In this document: in pieces, positions 25,273 through 33,636 of the stretch
Position numbering within the stretch: position 1 is the stretch's first letter
Layout of the letters: the number at the start of each line of letters is the position of its first letter
DNA from: CAVZTX01 sp963778375
GTDB taxonomy: Bacteria; Chloroflexota; Ktedonobacteria; Ktedonobacterales; Ktedonobacteraceae
DNA length: 64,000 nt
Direction: 5' to 3'
Assembly: GCA_963778375.1 (NCBI GenBank)
Contig: CAVZTX010000022.1
Span: 62,001-126,000 of the forward strand
Program-made: the position numbers and the translations under genes
The notes under the pieces: generated by a model
What the model saw: the letters and a program-made list of their open reading frames with translations, nothing else
Told to the model about the DNA's origin: nothing
Database searches by the model: none

Positions 25273-26463
25273 TTGAAAGCAAAGACAGACCGAAAATGGC
25301 TCTGGCGTATTGTCGATTTTATCAATCCGTTACGCGACCCTAGCCTGACTGTAGCCGCCGTACTGACTTTCATCGAAGAAGCAGGGCAACACGATAGCTG
25401 GTATTGGATTATTGTCGTTGCGCTCGTGAACTGGCTGGCTGTACGCGGTATCGTCTGGTTAGTGGTTAATTTTACGTTTGCAAGCACGTTTATCTTGCGC
25501 CGCGTCTGGTGGGCTATCAAGCACCCTCGTCTTGCATGGCGGATTCTGGACGCGATTGGCCATGAAGAGATAGTGATCGGTGGATTACCCTCCCTCGCTG
25601 ACGGTATGTTACTGCCGGAAGGGTCAACGATTATGAGCATGAGTCCCGTCCTGAGTGCGAGCGGTATTCATGTAATTGGCGAACTTCCCGCGGGAACCGA
25701 AATACCGATGTTGAGCATGCCTAATGGACAGGTTGCGCCCAACTTTGCAGCGCTGACCGGTTCGGGTATTTTCCCAGGTGCAAATTCAGGCTTCTACCCT
25801 GGAGCAAGTTCAGGTGTTGTTCCCGGCATGGCGGGTGCGCCTACAATGGGATTTCCGCAATATAATGGGAACGGCTTTGCCAACGGGCAAAATACTGATG
25901 GACTTCCCCAGGGATTTCCACAAGCATTTCCGCAGTCATTTCCCCAACAATCACGCGAGGAGGAAGAGCGTCTCCGCCAGCAGTTGGATGCCTTTACCCG
26001 TCTTCTGGATGATTGGGTACAGTTCACTGAGGAGAAATGGCGTACCGTTAGCGATAGCCAGCTTGGTTGGAAGCCCTTGCGAGGAAGATGGGGAAGTTGG
26101 GAGGATATTTTCCAGGATGCTTATGCTGCCAAAACATCTGATCCGATGGCGCAGGCTGCTCAAGTAGCGGGCGAGGCAACGAACCGGCGATTTGAATTTT
26201 CGAAAGAAAAGGGCTCTGCTGCTTCCGCAGTTGCGTGTTTCCTGCGAGATATGATGACTCTGCGTCGTGGTTTAGAGATGATGCAACCTTCGGGGGATCG
26301 TTCACCTGAGACTCCTACTATACAGCCAGTGGTACAGCCCTCCTCGATACAGGCTACAAGAAACTCCGGTCCATTGCGAAATGGCTTCGGAGGTTCGCCA
26401 GCTCGTAATACCCTGATTCGTCGTCCTACGCAGATTTTTGTGGATGCGGACGCTGAGAAATAG
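25273..26463 (+). CDS. Membrane-associated protein with low-complexity Pro/Gly/Gln linker
   Basis: A 396-residue protein starting with TTG after GAGGAG. Residues 10-95 contain two or three hydrophobic stretches (YWIIVVALVNWLAVRGIVWLVV), followed by an unusual linker rich in Gly, Phe, Pro and Gln (GANSGFYPGASSGVVPGMAG; FPQAFPQSFPQQ). The C-terminal part is helical and charged (REEEERLRQQLDAFTRLLDDWVQF). Sticky Phe/Pro/Gln repeats suggest a flexible or self-associating segment. No family recognised. Confidence 0.55.
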   Translation: MKAKTDRKWLWRIVDFINPLRDPSLTVAAVLTFIEEAGQHDSWYWIIVVALVNWLAVRGIVWLVVNFTFASTFILRRVWWAIKHPRLAWRILDAIGHEEIVIGGLPSLADGMLLPEGSTIMSMSPVLSASGIHVIGELPAGTEIPMLSMPNGQVAPNFAALTGSGIFPGANSGFYPGASSGVVPGMAGAPTMGFPQYNGNGFANGQNTDGLPQGFPQAFPQSFPQQSREEEERLRQQLDAFTRLLDDWVQFTEEKWRTVSDSQLGWKPLRGRWGSWEDIFQDAYAAKTSDPMAQAAQVAGEATNRRFEFSKEKGSAASAVACFLRDMMTLRRGLEMMQPSGDRSPETPTIQPVVQPSSIQATRNSGPLRNGFGGSPARNTLIRRPTQIFVDADAEK

Positions 26464-26530
26464 GACAAAATGGAAAGGCGGTTGGAAACGATGTTGAACA
26501 GTCATCCAATCGCAAGGTACGTAGACGAAG

Positions 26531-27697
26531 ATGGAAAGGACAGTTGAAAACGAGGCTTCACCGTTTTCCAACTACAAAGCAGGTATGACTACGCAATCTC
26601 CATGTATTGTCGGTGTGCGCCCAGAACTGGACCGCATTGCACAATACGTCCCCGGTGAGTCGCTGGAGACATTTAGCGCACGCACCAATATTCCCGTTAA
26701 AGATTTGATCAAATTGAATAGCAATGAGAGTCCTTATGGTCCAGTTCCTCCCGTTATGAAGGCACTGGGCAACTATAGTAATTATAACAACTACCCCGAC
26801 ACTGATGCTACAGATCTGCGTAAGGCACTTGCTGCCTATACCGGGCTTGACACCCGTTATATTGTGCTGAGTCATGGAAGTAATGAACTGATTAATCTAC
26901 TCTGGCATAGTTTTCTCTCGCGAGGAGATTCTATCATCTGTTGTCCTCCGACCTTCTCACTGTATACGTTTGTTACAACGCTTTGTGGTGCCCATGTGCT
27001 GGACGTTCCGCGTAGGGCTGACTATGAAATAGATGTCGATGCAATTCTGACCTCGATTACGCCTGTGACGAAGATGATCATTCTCTGCTCGCCCAATAAT
27101 CCCACAGGTAATCCTGTTCGTGAGCAGGATCTGTTGAGAGTGCTCGATACGGGTTGTATTGTGGTGGTTGACGAGGCGTATATCGAATTTTCGGATTCCC
27201 CGAGGGGATTTGCGCACCTGGTACCGCACTATAGTAACCTGATCGTTCTACGTACATTCAGCAAATGGGCAGGATTGGCAGGATTGCGCATTGGCTATGG
27301 ACTTTTCCCAGAATGGATTGCGGAATATATACGCCGGGCGCAGTGTCCTTTTGAGGTAAACGTTGCAGGTCATATTGCTGCTATCGAGACGCTGGCACAC
27401 TTAGAGGATGTGCAGGACCACGTACGTCGTATTGTTGAGGAACGCCAACGACTCTTTGAGGTGCTGGCATCTCAATCCTACCTTGAGCCATTTCCTTCGC
27501 AGGGAAACTTCATCCTAGCTCGTGTACGCGAGGAAGAGGTAAAGATGGAACGTATACGTGCTGCGGTGGAAACGCATGGAATAATGTTGCGCTATTTCCA
27601 ATACCCATACCGGCAAAACTTTCTACGTGTGACGGCGGGTCTGCCAGAACATACAGAAGTGCTGGCACGAGCACTGGCAAAGGTAAAAGCTGCATAA
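26531..27697 (+). CDS. hisC: Histidinol-phosphate aminotransferase-like PLP enzyme
   Basis: A 388-residue fold-type I aminotransferase. IKLNSNESPYGPVPPV, the pocket motif SPNNPTGNP, VVDEAYIEFS and the PLP Lys in RTFSKWAGLAGLRIGYG mark the HisC branch. HisC moves an amino group from glutamate to imidazole-acetol phosphate in His synthesis. No other his gene is nearby, so a related acceptor is possible. The nearest downstream gene is eno, 69 bases on. The start at 26531 has no clear ribosome site. Confidence 0.85.
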   Translation: MERTVENEASPFSNYKAGMTTQSPCIVGVRPELDRIAQYVPGESLETFSARTNIPVKDLIKLNSNESPYGPVPPVMKALGNYSNYNNYPDTDATDLRKALAAYTGLDTRYIVLSHGSNELINLLWHSFLSRGDSIICCPPTFSLYTFVTTLCGAHVLDVPRRADYEIDVDAILTSITPVTKMIILCSPNNPTGNPVREQDLLRVLDTGCIVVVDEAYIEFSDSPRGFAHLVPHYSNLIVLRTFSKWAGLAGLRIGYGLFPEWIAEYIRRAQCPFEVNVAGHIAAIETLAHLEDVQDHVRRIVEERQRLFEVLASQSYLEPFPSQGNFILARVREEEVKMERIRAAVETHGIMLRYFQYPYRQNFLRVTAGLPEHTEVLARALAKVKAA

Positions 27698-27766
27698 CTT
27701 GCCTCTCCTCATGTCTCCGATATACAATGGTTCAGCAAGGAAAATATATACGCCGGAGGTATTTTT

Positions 27767-29098
27767 ATGTTAAATAGAAACAACATTACCGGGATTACCA
27801 CGATTGAAGACGTGATAGCGCGTGAAATTCTTGACTCGCGGGGTAATCCTACGATTGAAGTTGAGGTCCTGCTGCTGGGTGGGGAGCGTGGTGTCGCGGC
27901 TGTTCCTTCTGGTGCGTCGACGGGCGCGCACGAAGCTGTAGAACTGCGCGATGGCGACAAGAGTCGTTATGGGGGCAAGGGCGTGCTTATTGCCGTTGAG
28001 AACGTCAACGAGACTATCCATGATGCGATTGTTGGACTTGACGCGGCCGAACAGGTGGCGCTGGACGAATTGATAATCGAACTGGATGGAACGCCAAACA
28101 AAGGTTCCCTGGGAGCCAACGCAATCCTCGGCGTTTCACTTGCGCTAGCGAAGGCGGTCGCTAACGTGCTGCAACAACCCCTCTATCGTTATCTAGGTGG
28201 CGTGTCAGCACGAACGCTGCCTGTTCCGATGATGAATATTTTGAACGGCGGCAAACATGCGGATAATTCGACCGATATGCAGGAATACATGATCCTGCCG
28301 GTGGGTGCACCAACCTTTCGCGAGGCCCTACGCATGGGAGCCGAGGTGTACCAAGCGCTGAAGAAGGTGCTGCACGATAAGAAACTCAATACTAACGTTG
28401 GGGACGAAGGTGGCTTCGCACCATCACTTAGCTCTAACCGTGAGGCACTGGAAGTCATTGTGGCTGCTATTGAGGCGGCGGGCTACAAACCGGGCGTTGA
28501 TATTTGCCTGGGTATGGATCCTGCTTCCAGTGAGTTCTATGAAAATGGAAAGTATGTGCTGGCGCGAGAAGGGCGAACACTGACGTTGAGCGAGATGGTT
28601 GCTCTTTACGAGCAGTGGATTAATGAGTATCCGATCATTAGCATTGAAGATGGACTGGCCGAAGACGACTGGGAGGGCTGGGCACATCTACGCCAGCGCC
28701 TGGGAGATCGGGTGCAACTTGTGGGCGATGACCTGTTCGTAACTAACACAACACGGCTGCAACGGGGCATTACAGAACACTCGGCGAATTCGATTTTAAT
28801 CAAACTCAATCAGATTGGTACGTTGACGGAAACATTGGAAGCGATTGAGATGGCGAAACGGGCAGCATTTACCGCGGTCGTTTCACATCGATCGGGCGAG
28901 ACCGAGGATACCACAATTGCCGACCTGGTGGTTGCCACCAATGCGGGGCAAATCAAGACTGGAGCACCTGCACGCAGTGAGAGGGTGGCCAAGTATAATC
29001 GCCTGCTCGTTATCGAAGAGGAACTTGGCGAGAAGACGGCACGCTATGCAGGATTCAGCGCATTCTACAATGTGCCTGCACTTTACAAAAGAATGTAA
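27767..29098 (+). CDS. eno: Enolase
   Basis: A 443-residue enolase, full length. Conserved runs include AREILDSRGNPTIEVEV, GASTGAHEAVELRDGD, MNILNGGKHADNSTDMQEYMI, the Mg2+ ligands in SIEDGLAEDDW and DDLFVTN, and the catalytic Lys block ILIKLNQIGTLTE with SHRSGETED. It converts 2-phosphoglycerate to phosphoenolpyruvate. GGAGG sits ahead of the ATG at 27767. Confidence 0.97.
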   Translation: MLNRNNITGITTIEDVIAREILDSRGNPTIEVEVLLLGGERGVAAVPSGASTGAHEAVELRDGDKSRYGGKGVLIAVENVNETIHDAIVGLDAAEQVALDELIIELDGTPNKGSLGANAILGVSLALAKAVANVLQQPLYRYLGGVSARTLPVPMMNILNGGKHADNSTDMQEYMILPVGAPTFREALRMGAEVYQALKKVLHDKKLNTNVGDEGGFAPSLSSNREALEVIVAAIEAAGYKPGVDICLGMDPASSEFYENGKYVLAREGRTLTLSEMVALYEQWINEYPIISIEDGLAEDDWEGWAHLRQRLGDRVQLVGDDLFVTNTTRLQRGITEHSANSILIKLNQIGTLTETLEAIEMAKRAAFTAVVSHRSGETEDTTIADLVVATNAGQIKTGAPARSERVAKYNRLLVIEEELGEKTARYAGFSAFYNVPALYKRM

Positions 29099-29100
29099 GT

Positions 29101-29230
29101 TTTTTCAGAGCATTTGTAAGGATAGATTTTTCAGGGCATTTGCAAGGATGCCATCCATTTGCAAGGGGAGATTTTCAGAGCATTTGCAAGAGGAGATTTT
29201 TCAGGGCACTCGCAAGGAGTGCCCCTACAG
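29101..29230 (+). repeat. Degenerate tandem repeat ending in a palindromic repeat
   Basis: Starting just after the eno stop, about five units of the type TTTTTCAGRGCATTTGCAAGG follow one another at 15-34 base steps. The last unit is an intact GGGCACTCGCAAGG/AGTGCCCCTACAG palindrome (29204-29230). It looks like local multiplication and decay of the dispersed repeat. Confidence 0.7.
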
Positions 29231-29334
29231 ACACGCTCTTTACAAACGGGGATAGGTTTGCACTATACTATAGCCAAAGACACTATTTTGCTTTAGGTCT
29301 GGGTTAAATGGGCCGAGCAAAGAGAGAGGGTTTT

Positions 29335-30216
29335 ATGGCGAAAAATACTTCTGAGGTTGCCGATGTGCAGGATCGGCACGTAGCACATGTCATTCACTAT
29401 AACCTAAGTTACATTCTTCAGGGTGCTGAACATGGTACAGATGGAGCGATAATCTTGCTCCATGATATTCCCGCTGGGGCGTTTGCCTGGCAAAACGTTC
29501 TGCCGCAACTTGCTAGCGCAAATCGGGCGGTCTATGCCATTGATATGCTTGGCTATGGCCTCTCAGAACATCCCTGGCCTGCGGATACTTCCATTTGGGG
29601 ACAGGCCGATTGCCTGGAAATGATGTTCGATGAACTCAATCTCACGAATATTATATTGGTCGGGCATGGAGTTGGTGGCGGTGTCGCGCAGGTGCTGGCA
29701 ACGCGCCTAAGTAGGGAGCGTGTGGCAGCACTGGTACTGATTGATACGATCTGCTACGAGCATAGCTTTGCACCGAACTGGCCTCTGCCGGATATGCAAA
29801 AGAACCAGGACCCCGATGCACCGAAACATATCAAGCTCGAAGACATGATCCAGAACTTGCGCTCAACCCTGCCAAACGGAGTCCATGATAGCAAGCAATT
29901 CGATAACGACGCAATGAACGACTATGTGAGTCCCTGGAATAGCGAGATTGGCAAGGAGGTGCTTTTCCAGCATATCCGCCTGTTGATTCCGAGCTATTCT
30001 AATTCTGTGGCATCTGACCTGAAGGTTATGCACAAGCCGACGCTGATCATTTGGGGCGAACTTGATCAGCAGATGCCGCTCAAACTTGCACAACGCCTGC
30101 ATCGTGATATACCGGAATCACACCTGGTAATTATCCCTGGAGCAGGTCACTTGATTTTATTTGACGCACCTGGAGCTGTGGCGAGTGCGCTGGCGGATTT
30201 TGTGGGAAGACTGTAG
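29335..30216 (+). CDS. Alpha/beta-hydrolase-fold protein with Gly at the nucleophile position
   Basis: A 293-residue protein of the alpha/beta hydrolase fold. The elbow reads LVGHGVGGG with Gly112 where active members have Ser in GHSxGG. The oxyanion loop is HDIPAGAFAW rather than HGxPG. The acid (WGELDQQMP) and His (GAGHLILF) are kept. Classic Ser hydrolase chemistry should be lost, leaving a cofactor-free oxygenase-like, lyase-like or binding role as options. GAGAGG before the ATG at 29335 favours it over 29308. Confidence 0.75.
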   Translation: MAKNTSEVADVQDRHVAHVIHYNLSYILQGAEHGTDGAIILLHDIPAGAFAWQNVLPQLASANRAVYAIDMLGYGLSEHPWPADTSIWGQADCLEMMFDELNLTNIILVGHGVGGGVAQVLATRLSRERVAALVLIDTICYEHSFAPNWPLPDMQKNQDPDAPKHIKLEDMIQNLRSTLPNGVHDSKQFDNDAMNDYVSPWNSEIGKEVLFQHIRLLIPSYSNSVASDLKVMHKPTLIIWGELDQQMPLKLAQRLHRDIPESHLVIIPGAGHLILFDAPGAVASALADFVGRL

Positions 30217-30291
30217 GTAAACAACAGGGTGGAGCAAACCTCGTAGGCGTTCATGGAAGCGTTAAAGGCGAGGGCCACTCAACCCAGGAGC

Positions 30292-30318
30292 GGGCGGACA
30301 TAAAGTCCGCCCCTACAG
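30292..30318 (+). repeat. GGGCGGAC/GTCCGCCC palindromic repeat
   Basis: A perfect 8-bp stem (GGGCGGAC and GTCCGCCC) around ATAAA, with tail CTACAG. It lies between two convergent genes (stops at 30216 and 30322). Confidence 0.75.
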
Positions 30319-30321
30319 ATA

Positions 30322-30588
30322 TTAGGAAGCTAATTTTACGTGGTTGTCATCCACGTGGGATGAGATAGGTTTGGTAATCCTTTTTAGGTGAGGTGCAAAG
30401 CCGCGCCTGGTCCGACTTTCTCGCTGGTAAGCTTCAGAGCAGCGATTGTACTCCTCCAGGAAAAGGATGTAGGAGTCGTACATTTGCTCAAGTGCCTGCA
30501 ATGAAGCACCTTCTTGCTCTGCCATGACGAGGTCGTGCCACTGCTGCTGCATACGATTTTGAGCGTGTTCAAGCTCCGTTAAGGTCAT
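30322..30588 (-). CDS. Small helical hypothetical protein
   Basis: An 88-residue product from ATG 30588, preceded by AGGAGGAG. It is helical with possible coiled-coil (TELEHAQNRMQQQWHDLVMAEQEG) and has a basic C-terminal part. I know no family. It lies downstream of the annealing-protein gene on the same strand, with a palindromic repeat between them. Confidence 0.55.
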   Translation of the reverse strand: MTLTELEHAQNRMQQQWHDLVMAEQEGASLQALEQMYDSYILFLEEYNRCSEAYQRESRTRRGFAPHLKRITKPISSHVDDNHVKLAS

Positions 30589-30634
30589 TGTATCTCCTCC
30601 TAGAAGGGTGAAACCTGTATGAGTAAGAGATCCT

Positions 30635-30658
30635 GGCACCCGCAAGGAGTGCCACTAC
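30635..30658 (+). repeat. GGCACCCGCAAGG palindromic repeat
   Basis: GGCACCCGCAAGG followed by AGTGCCACTAC, one base off the family tail GCCCCTAC. It sits between the small helical protein and the annealing protein. Confidence 0.65.
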
Positions 30659-30689
30659 ATTTCGTAAATGGCACCACCCGGGTTAACTA

Positions 30690-31466
30690 TTAGGAGGCTT
30701 TGCGGCTCTGCCGGTACTCGATGCTGAGTTGCTGGATCAGCTCTCTGGCGCTGGCATAGCTCATTGTCTCCTGATTTTCAGGTTCAGGTCTGCCCAGGCT
30801 TTGACAGAGTTTACGAATGCTTGTCAATTGCTGTTCTGTAGCGGCGGCATCGGGTCCCTTTTCCTCAGTAGCTGCACCTGAGTTATGACCGTTTCCATTG
30901 GTTTTGCCATTGCTGCTCAGGAGCGTTGGATGAACTGAGGCGAGGGGTCTACGGGCGCTGCCATTGCTATCGGATGATGGAATACTACGATCTACGGGAG
31001 CGTCTACAATGCGGTGCTCTTCATTGAGTTCTGGCGCGAATTGTGTGCCGTATCCGAGCGCTGCTAAGGCACGTCCAATAGCTCCGGTTTCTGCTTTTTC
31101 AATGTAGTCGGGGAAGCTCGCTGCTTTCTCAGACTTTGTGCCCGTTGCCATACCCCCCTTACCATCTTTGACGACAGCCCGGAAGAGGGCAAAGCCATTT
31201 GCACGCTTGACTACTTTTTCACTACGCCGTGTTTCGCTGTTCCAGGCAAACGTCTCTTCCTCGGTTTCGCGATCAAGATCGAGCTGAACTATTTCGGTCT
31301 CAATGGTGCCTTCTGGACATACATCACGGAACCAGACGAGACGCCACTGGACTGGAAGATAATCGGCGGCACCGCCTTTGTTCTTGATCTGCATTACATG
31401 ATCGTTAGGGTTGAAGGTGCGGAGACGCTGCTCATCACGGTCATTCTGGTTCATTTGTTCATTCAT
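30690..31466 (-). CDS. Rad52/Sak-like single-strand annealing protein (probable)
   Basis: A 258-residue protein. The block KAETGAIGRALAALGYGTQF resembles the KAxTxAIgRAL motif of phage-type Rad52/Sak annealing proteins. Upstream are beta-rich segments that would form the annealing core. The C-terminal 100 residues are Ser/Asn/Gly-rich, then a short helical end, as in proteins with an SSB-contact tail. AAGAGGAG precedes the ATG. The promoter is strong and carries an operator-like palindrome, so regulation by DNA damage is possible. The family call is by motif only. Confidence 0.5.
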   Translation of the reverse strand: MNEQMNQNDRDEQRLRTFNPNDHVMQIKNKGGAADYLPVQWRLVWFRDVCPEGTIETEIVQLDLDRETEEETFAWNSETRRSEKVVKRANGFALFRAVVKDGKGGMATGTKSEKAASFPDYIEKAETGAIGRALAALGYGTQFAPELNEEHRIVDAPVDRSIPSSDSNGSARRPLASVHPTLLSSNGKTNGNGHNSGAATEEKGPDAAATEQQLTSIRKLCQSLGRPEPENQETMSYASARELIQQLSIEYRQSRKAS

Positions 31467-31502
31467 TGGACACTCCTCTTTGCTTATTTCACGTATGTTG
31501 TC

Positions 31503-31549
31503 TAGAATTTTTGTTCTAACATTATACCCTGTGTAACCGATTACGTCAA
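31503..31549 (-). promoter_or_regulatory. Strong promoter with operator-like palindrome for the annealing protein
   Basis: On the minus strand TTGACG (31549-31544), a 17-base spacer and TATAAT (31526-31521) make a near-consensus promoter. Two bases downstream of the -10 starts the palindrome TAGAA-CAAAAA-TTCTA (31518-31503), which would cover the transcription start. This is a standard repressor position. The repressor is unknown. Confidence 0.65.
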
Positions 31550-31687
31550 GTAGGGTTATTGATAAATTCTTTTTGAGATGCCAAAAGAAGGTAAGTTAAA
31601 CGGAATGTCTGCCCATCTCTGCATGTTGTATTATGTACGTAGTAGTACTCAGTGTATGAGCAAAAGCAAGCATGACAGGTGAAGACG

Positions 31688-32524
31688 ATGAATTCCACAA
31701 CTATTTACAATGAGATTCAGGCAGCGTTGCAGCGGGGAGAACGGATTGCGGTAGCTACTGTTGTCAAAACTGTGGGAGCTGCTCCTTGTGGGGTGGGAAC
31801 CAAGATGTTGGTAAGATCTGATGGCATGACAAGTGGGAGTTTTTCGGGGCCGAATACTGATGGGCGAGTGGCGCAACTGGGAATGCAGGCGCTGCGTGAA
31901 GGACGTTCGTACGCTACACATCTGCATCTGGATGCTGATCAGGGCGAAGCGGTTGGGAGTTGTGGAGCAACGCTTGAGTTATTCATTGATGTACTGCGCC
32001 CTGAACCCCGGCTGATTATTGCTGGAGCCGGCTATGTGGCTCAGTCGCTGGCCCGGTTAGCAAGCTCGCTTGACTTTCGCATTGTGGTGGTTGATGACCG
32101 GCGTGACCTGGCTAATCCACATGTGTTTGGTGACAAGGTACAACTCACCTTTGGAGATATACCGCAGACGATTCGTGAGTTGGAGCCGGACGAAGCAAGC
32201 TGGATTGTTATCGTCACGCGCGGACACCATCTTGATAAGGATGCGCTGCGGGCGGCGCTGGAGACCAATGCCAATTATGTGGGGATGATCGGCAGCCCTA
32301 GCAAGGTGAAACGCATCTTCCGGGATCTGCTTAATGAAGGCATGCCACGTGAACGCATAGCACAGGTTCACGCGCCGATTGGACTGGACCTGGGAGCAGA
32401 GACGCCTGATGAAATCGCTTTGAGTATCGCTGCTGAGATGCTTATGATGCGAAAAAAGGCTAGCGGCGCTCCACTTAAGACGATGCACCAGCTATTAGAA
32501 GAAGAGATTCCTGTTGAGGGTTAA
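31688..32524 (+). CDS. xdhC: XdhC/CoxI-family protein
   Basis: A 278-residue XdhC-family protein from ATG 31688 (AGGTGA upstream; a GTG at 31679 is possible). N-terminal part: RIAVATVVKTVGAAPCGVGTKML. The Rossmann half has GAGYVAQSLARLASSLDF, VVVDDRRDLAN, and YVGMIGSPSKVKRIF. Relatives insert or sulfurate the molybdenum cofactor for xanthine dehydrogenase or CO dehydrogenase. The usual GSxSGGC is GSFSGPN here, so the Cys is missing. No molybdenum hydroxylase lies in the window. Confidence 0.8.
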   Translation: MNSTTIYNEIQAALQRGERIAVATVVKTVGAAPCGVGTKMLVRSDGMTSGSFSGPNTDGRVAQLGMQALREGRSYATHLHLDADQGEAVGSCGATLELFIDVLRPEPRLIIAGAGYVAQSLARLASSLDFRIVVVDDRRDLANPHVFGDKVQLTFGDIPQTIRELEPDEASWIVIVTRGHHLDKDALRAALETNANYVGMIGSPSKVKRIFRDLLNEGMPRERIAQVHAPIGLDLGAETPDEIALSIAAEMLMMRKKASGAPLKTMHQLLEEEIPVEG

Positions 32525-32685
32525 CGTGCTTTTTGAAGTATGAGACGAGATATTTAACTTGAAAACCTGGCCTGGAAGAATGATAATACCAAAGGGGTTT
32601 ATTTTCTCCCCGAACAGTGGCACAAAATAAAATCGATACTGCGCACTTGAAACTCGCTTTTATAAAGCCATGAGAAGGATATCAT

Positions 32686-33636
32686 ATGTTCAGGCATCGT
32701 ACCAGTGTTATATGTATCAGTGTATTTATTTGCCTCGTTTTACTTGCATCCTGTGGCTCACTCAACAAACCTGCTACTACTTATCCTGCCAGCACCCCCA
32801 CTCCTACCATCCCCTTTGCCTCACCTTCACCTACTGGAAGCAGCACAATCGATACAACACCGACCCATTATACGCGCACGGTGGTGCTGAAGGGAGTGGG
32901 GCGACCAGATGATTTGGCCTTCGATCAGCAGGGACGTTTGTTATTCAGTGACTTCTACAATGGAACAGTCAGCCGCTTGAATGCTGATGGATCGGTTACG
33001 GTACTTATCAGTGGACTAGCAGGGCCGGAAGGTATTGTAGTTCTATCAGATGGTACGATGATTATTGCGGAACAGCGCACCAATCGCATTCTCTCCGTTG
33101 CACCTGGATCAAAATCCGCAATTGTACTGCGGACATTGCCGGGGACGCCGAGTACGGCACAGTGTAAAGATGGCGTTGATGGCATCGCTCTAGACCCTAC
33201 CACAAACACGATTATTGTGCCAGATAGCCCGATTGGGAACGTCTACCGCATGAGCCTAGATGGGAAAATACTGACTTTGTTGGCATCAGGTATTGTGCGA
33301 CCGGTGGGAGCGGCGGTCGATGCGCAGGGAACGATCTATGTTGCCGATGAGTGTGGTGGTGCGTTGTGGACTATTTCCACAACGGGAAAGCTGACGCATA
33401 TGGGAGGTTTTGGTATGTTGGATGATGTAGCCTTCGATTCTCATGGCAATGTGCTTGTTACTGATCTAAAACCCTCAATCCATGCGCTTATTCGAGTACG
33501 CCTTACAACTGGCAAGCATGAGACGCTGGCGAGTGCAGGGTTCATTGAGCCACAAGGACTGGTAGTTGATGCAAATGACGACATTTTCGTTTCGGATGAT
33601 TACGCGAATATTATTGTGGAGTATAAACCGTCATGA
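32686..33636 (+). CDS. SMP-30/NHL-type beta-propeller lipoprotein
   Basis: A 316-residue lipoprotein: signal peptide with LLASC, acyl Cys near residue 23, a Thr/Pro/Ser-rich stem to about residue 65, then repeated blades such as PDDLAFDQQGRLLFSDFYNG and PVGAAVDAQGTIYVADECGG. The fold matches SMP-30/NHL propellers. Its stop overlaps the next start (ATGA at 33633-33636), tying it to the CoA-transferase genes. Role unknown. Confidence 0.75.
   Translation: MFRHRTSVICISVFICLVLLASCGSLNKPATTYPASTPTPTIPFASPSPTGSSTIDTTPTHYTRTVVLKGVGRPDDLAFDQQGRLLFSDFYNGTVSRLNADGSVTVLISGLAGPEGIVVLSDGTMIIAEQRTNRILSVAPGSKSAIVLRTLPGTPSTAQCKDGVDGIALDPTTNTIIVPDSPIGNVYRMSLDGKILTLLASGIVRPVGAAVDAQGTIYVADECGGALWTISTTGKLTHMGGFGMLDDVAFDSHGNVLVTDLKPSIHALIRVRLTTGKHETLASAGFIEPQGLVVDANDDIFVSDDYANIIVEYKPS

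Noticed and set aside
29101..29230. Possible CRISPR array after eno
   Set aside because: Units are of uneven length and diverged, with no true spacers of constant size, and no cas gene is near.
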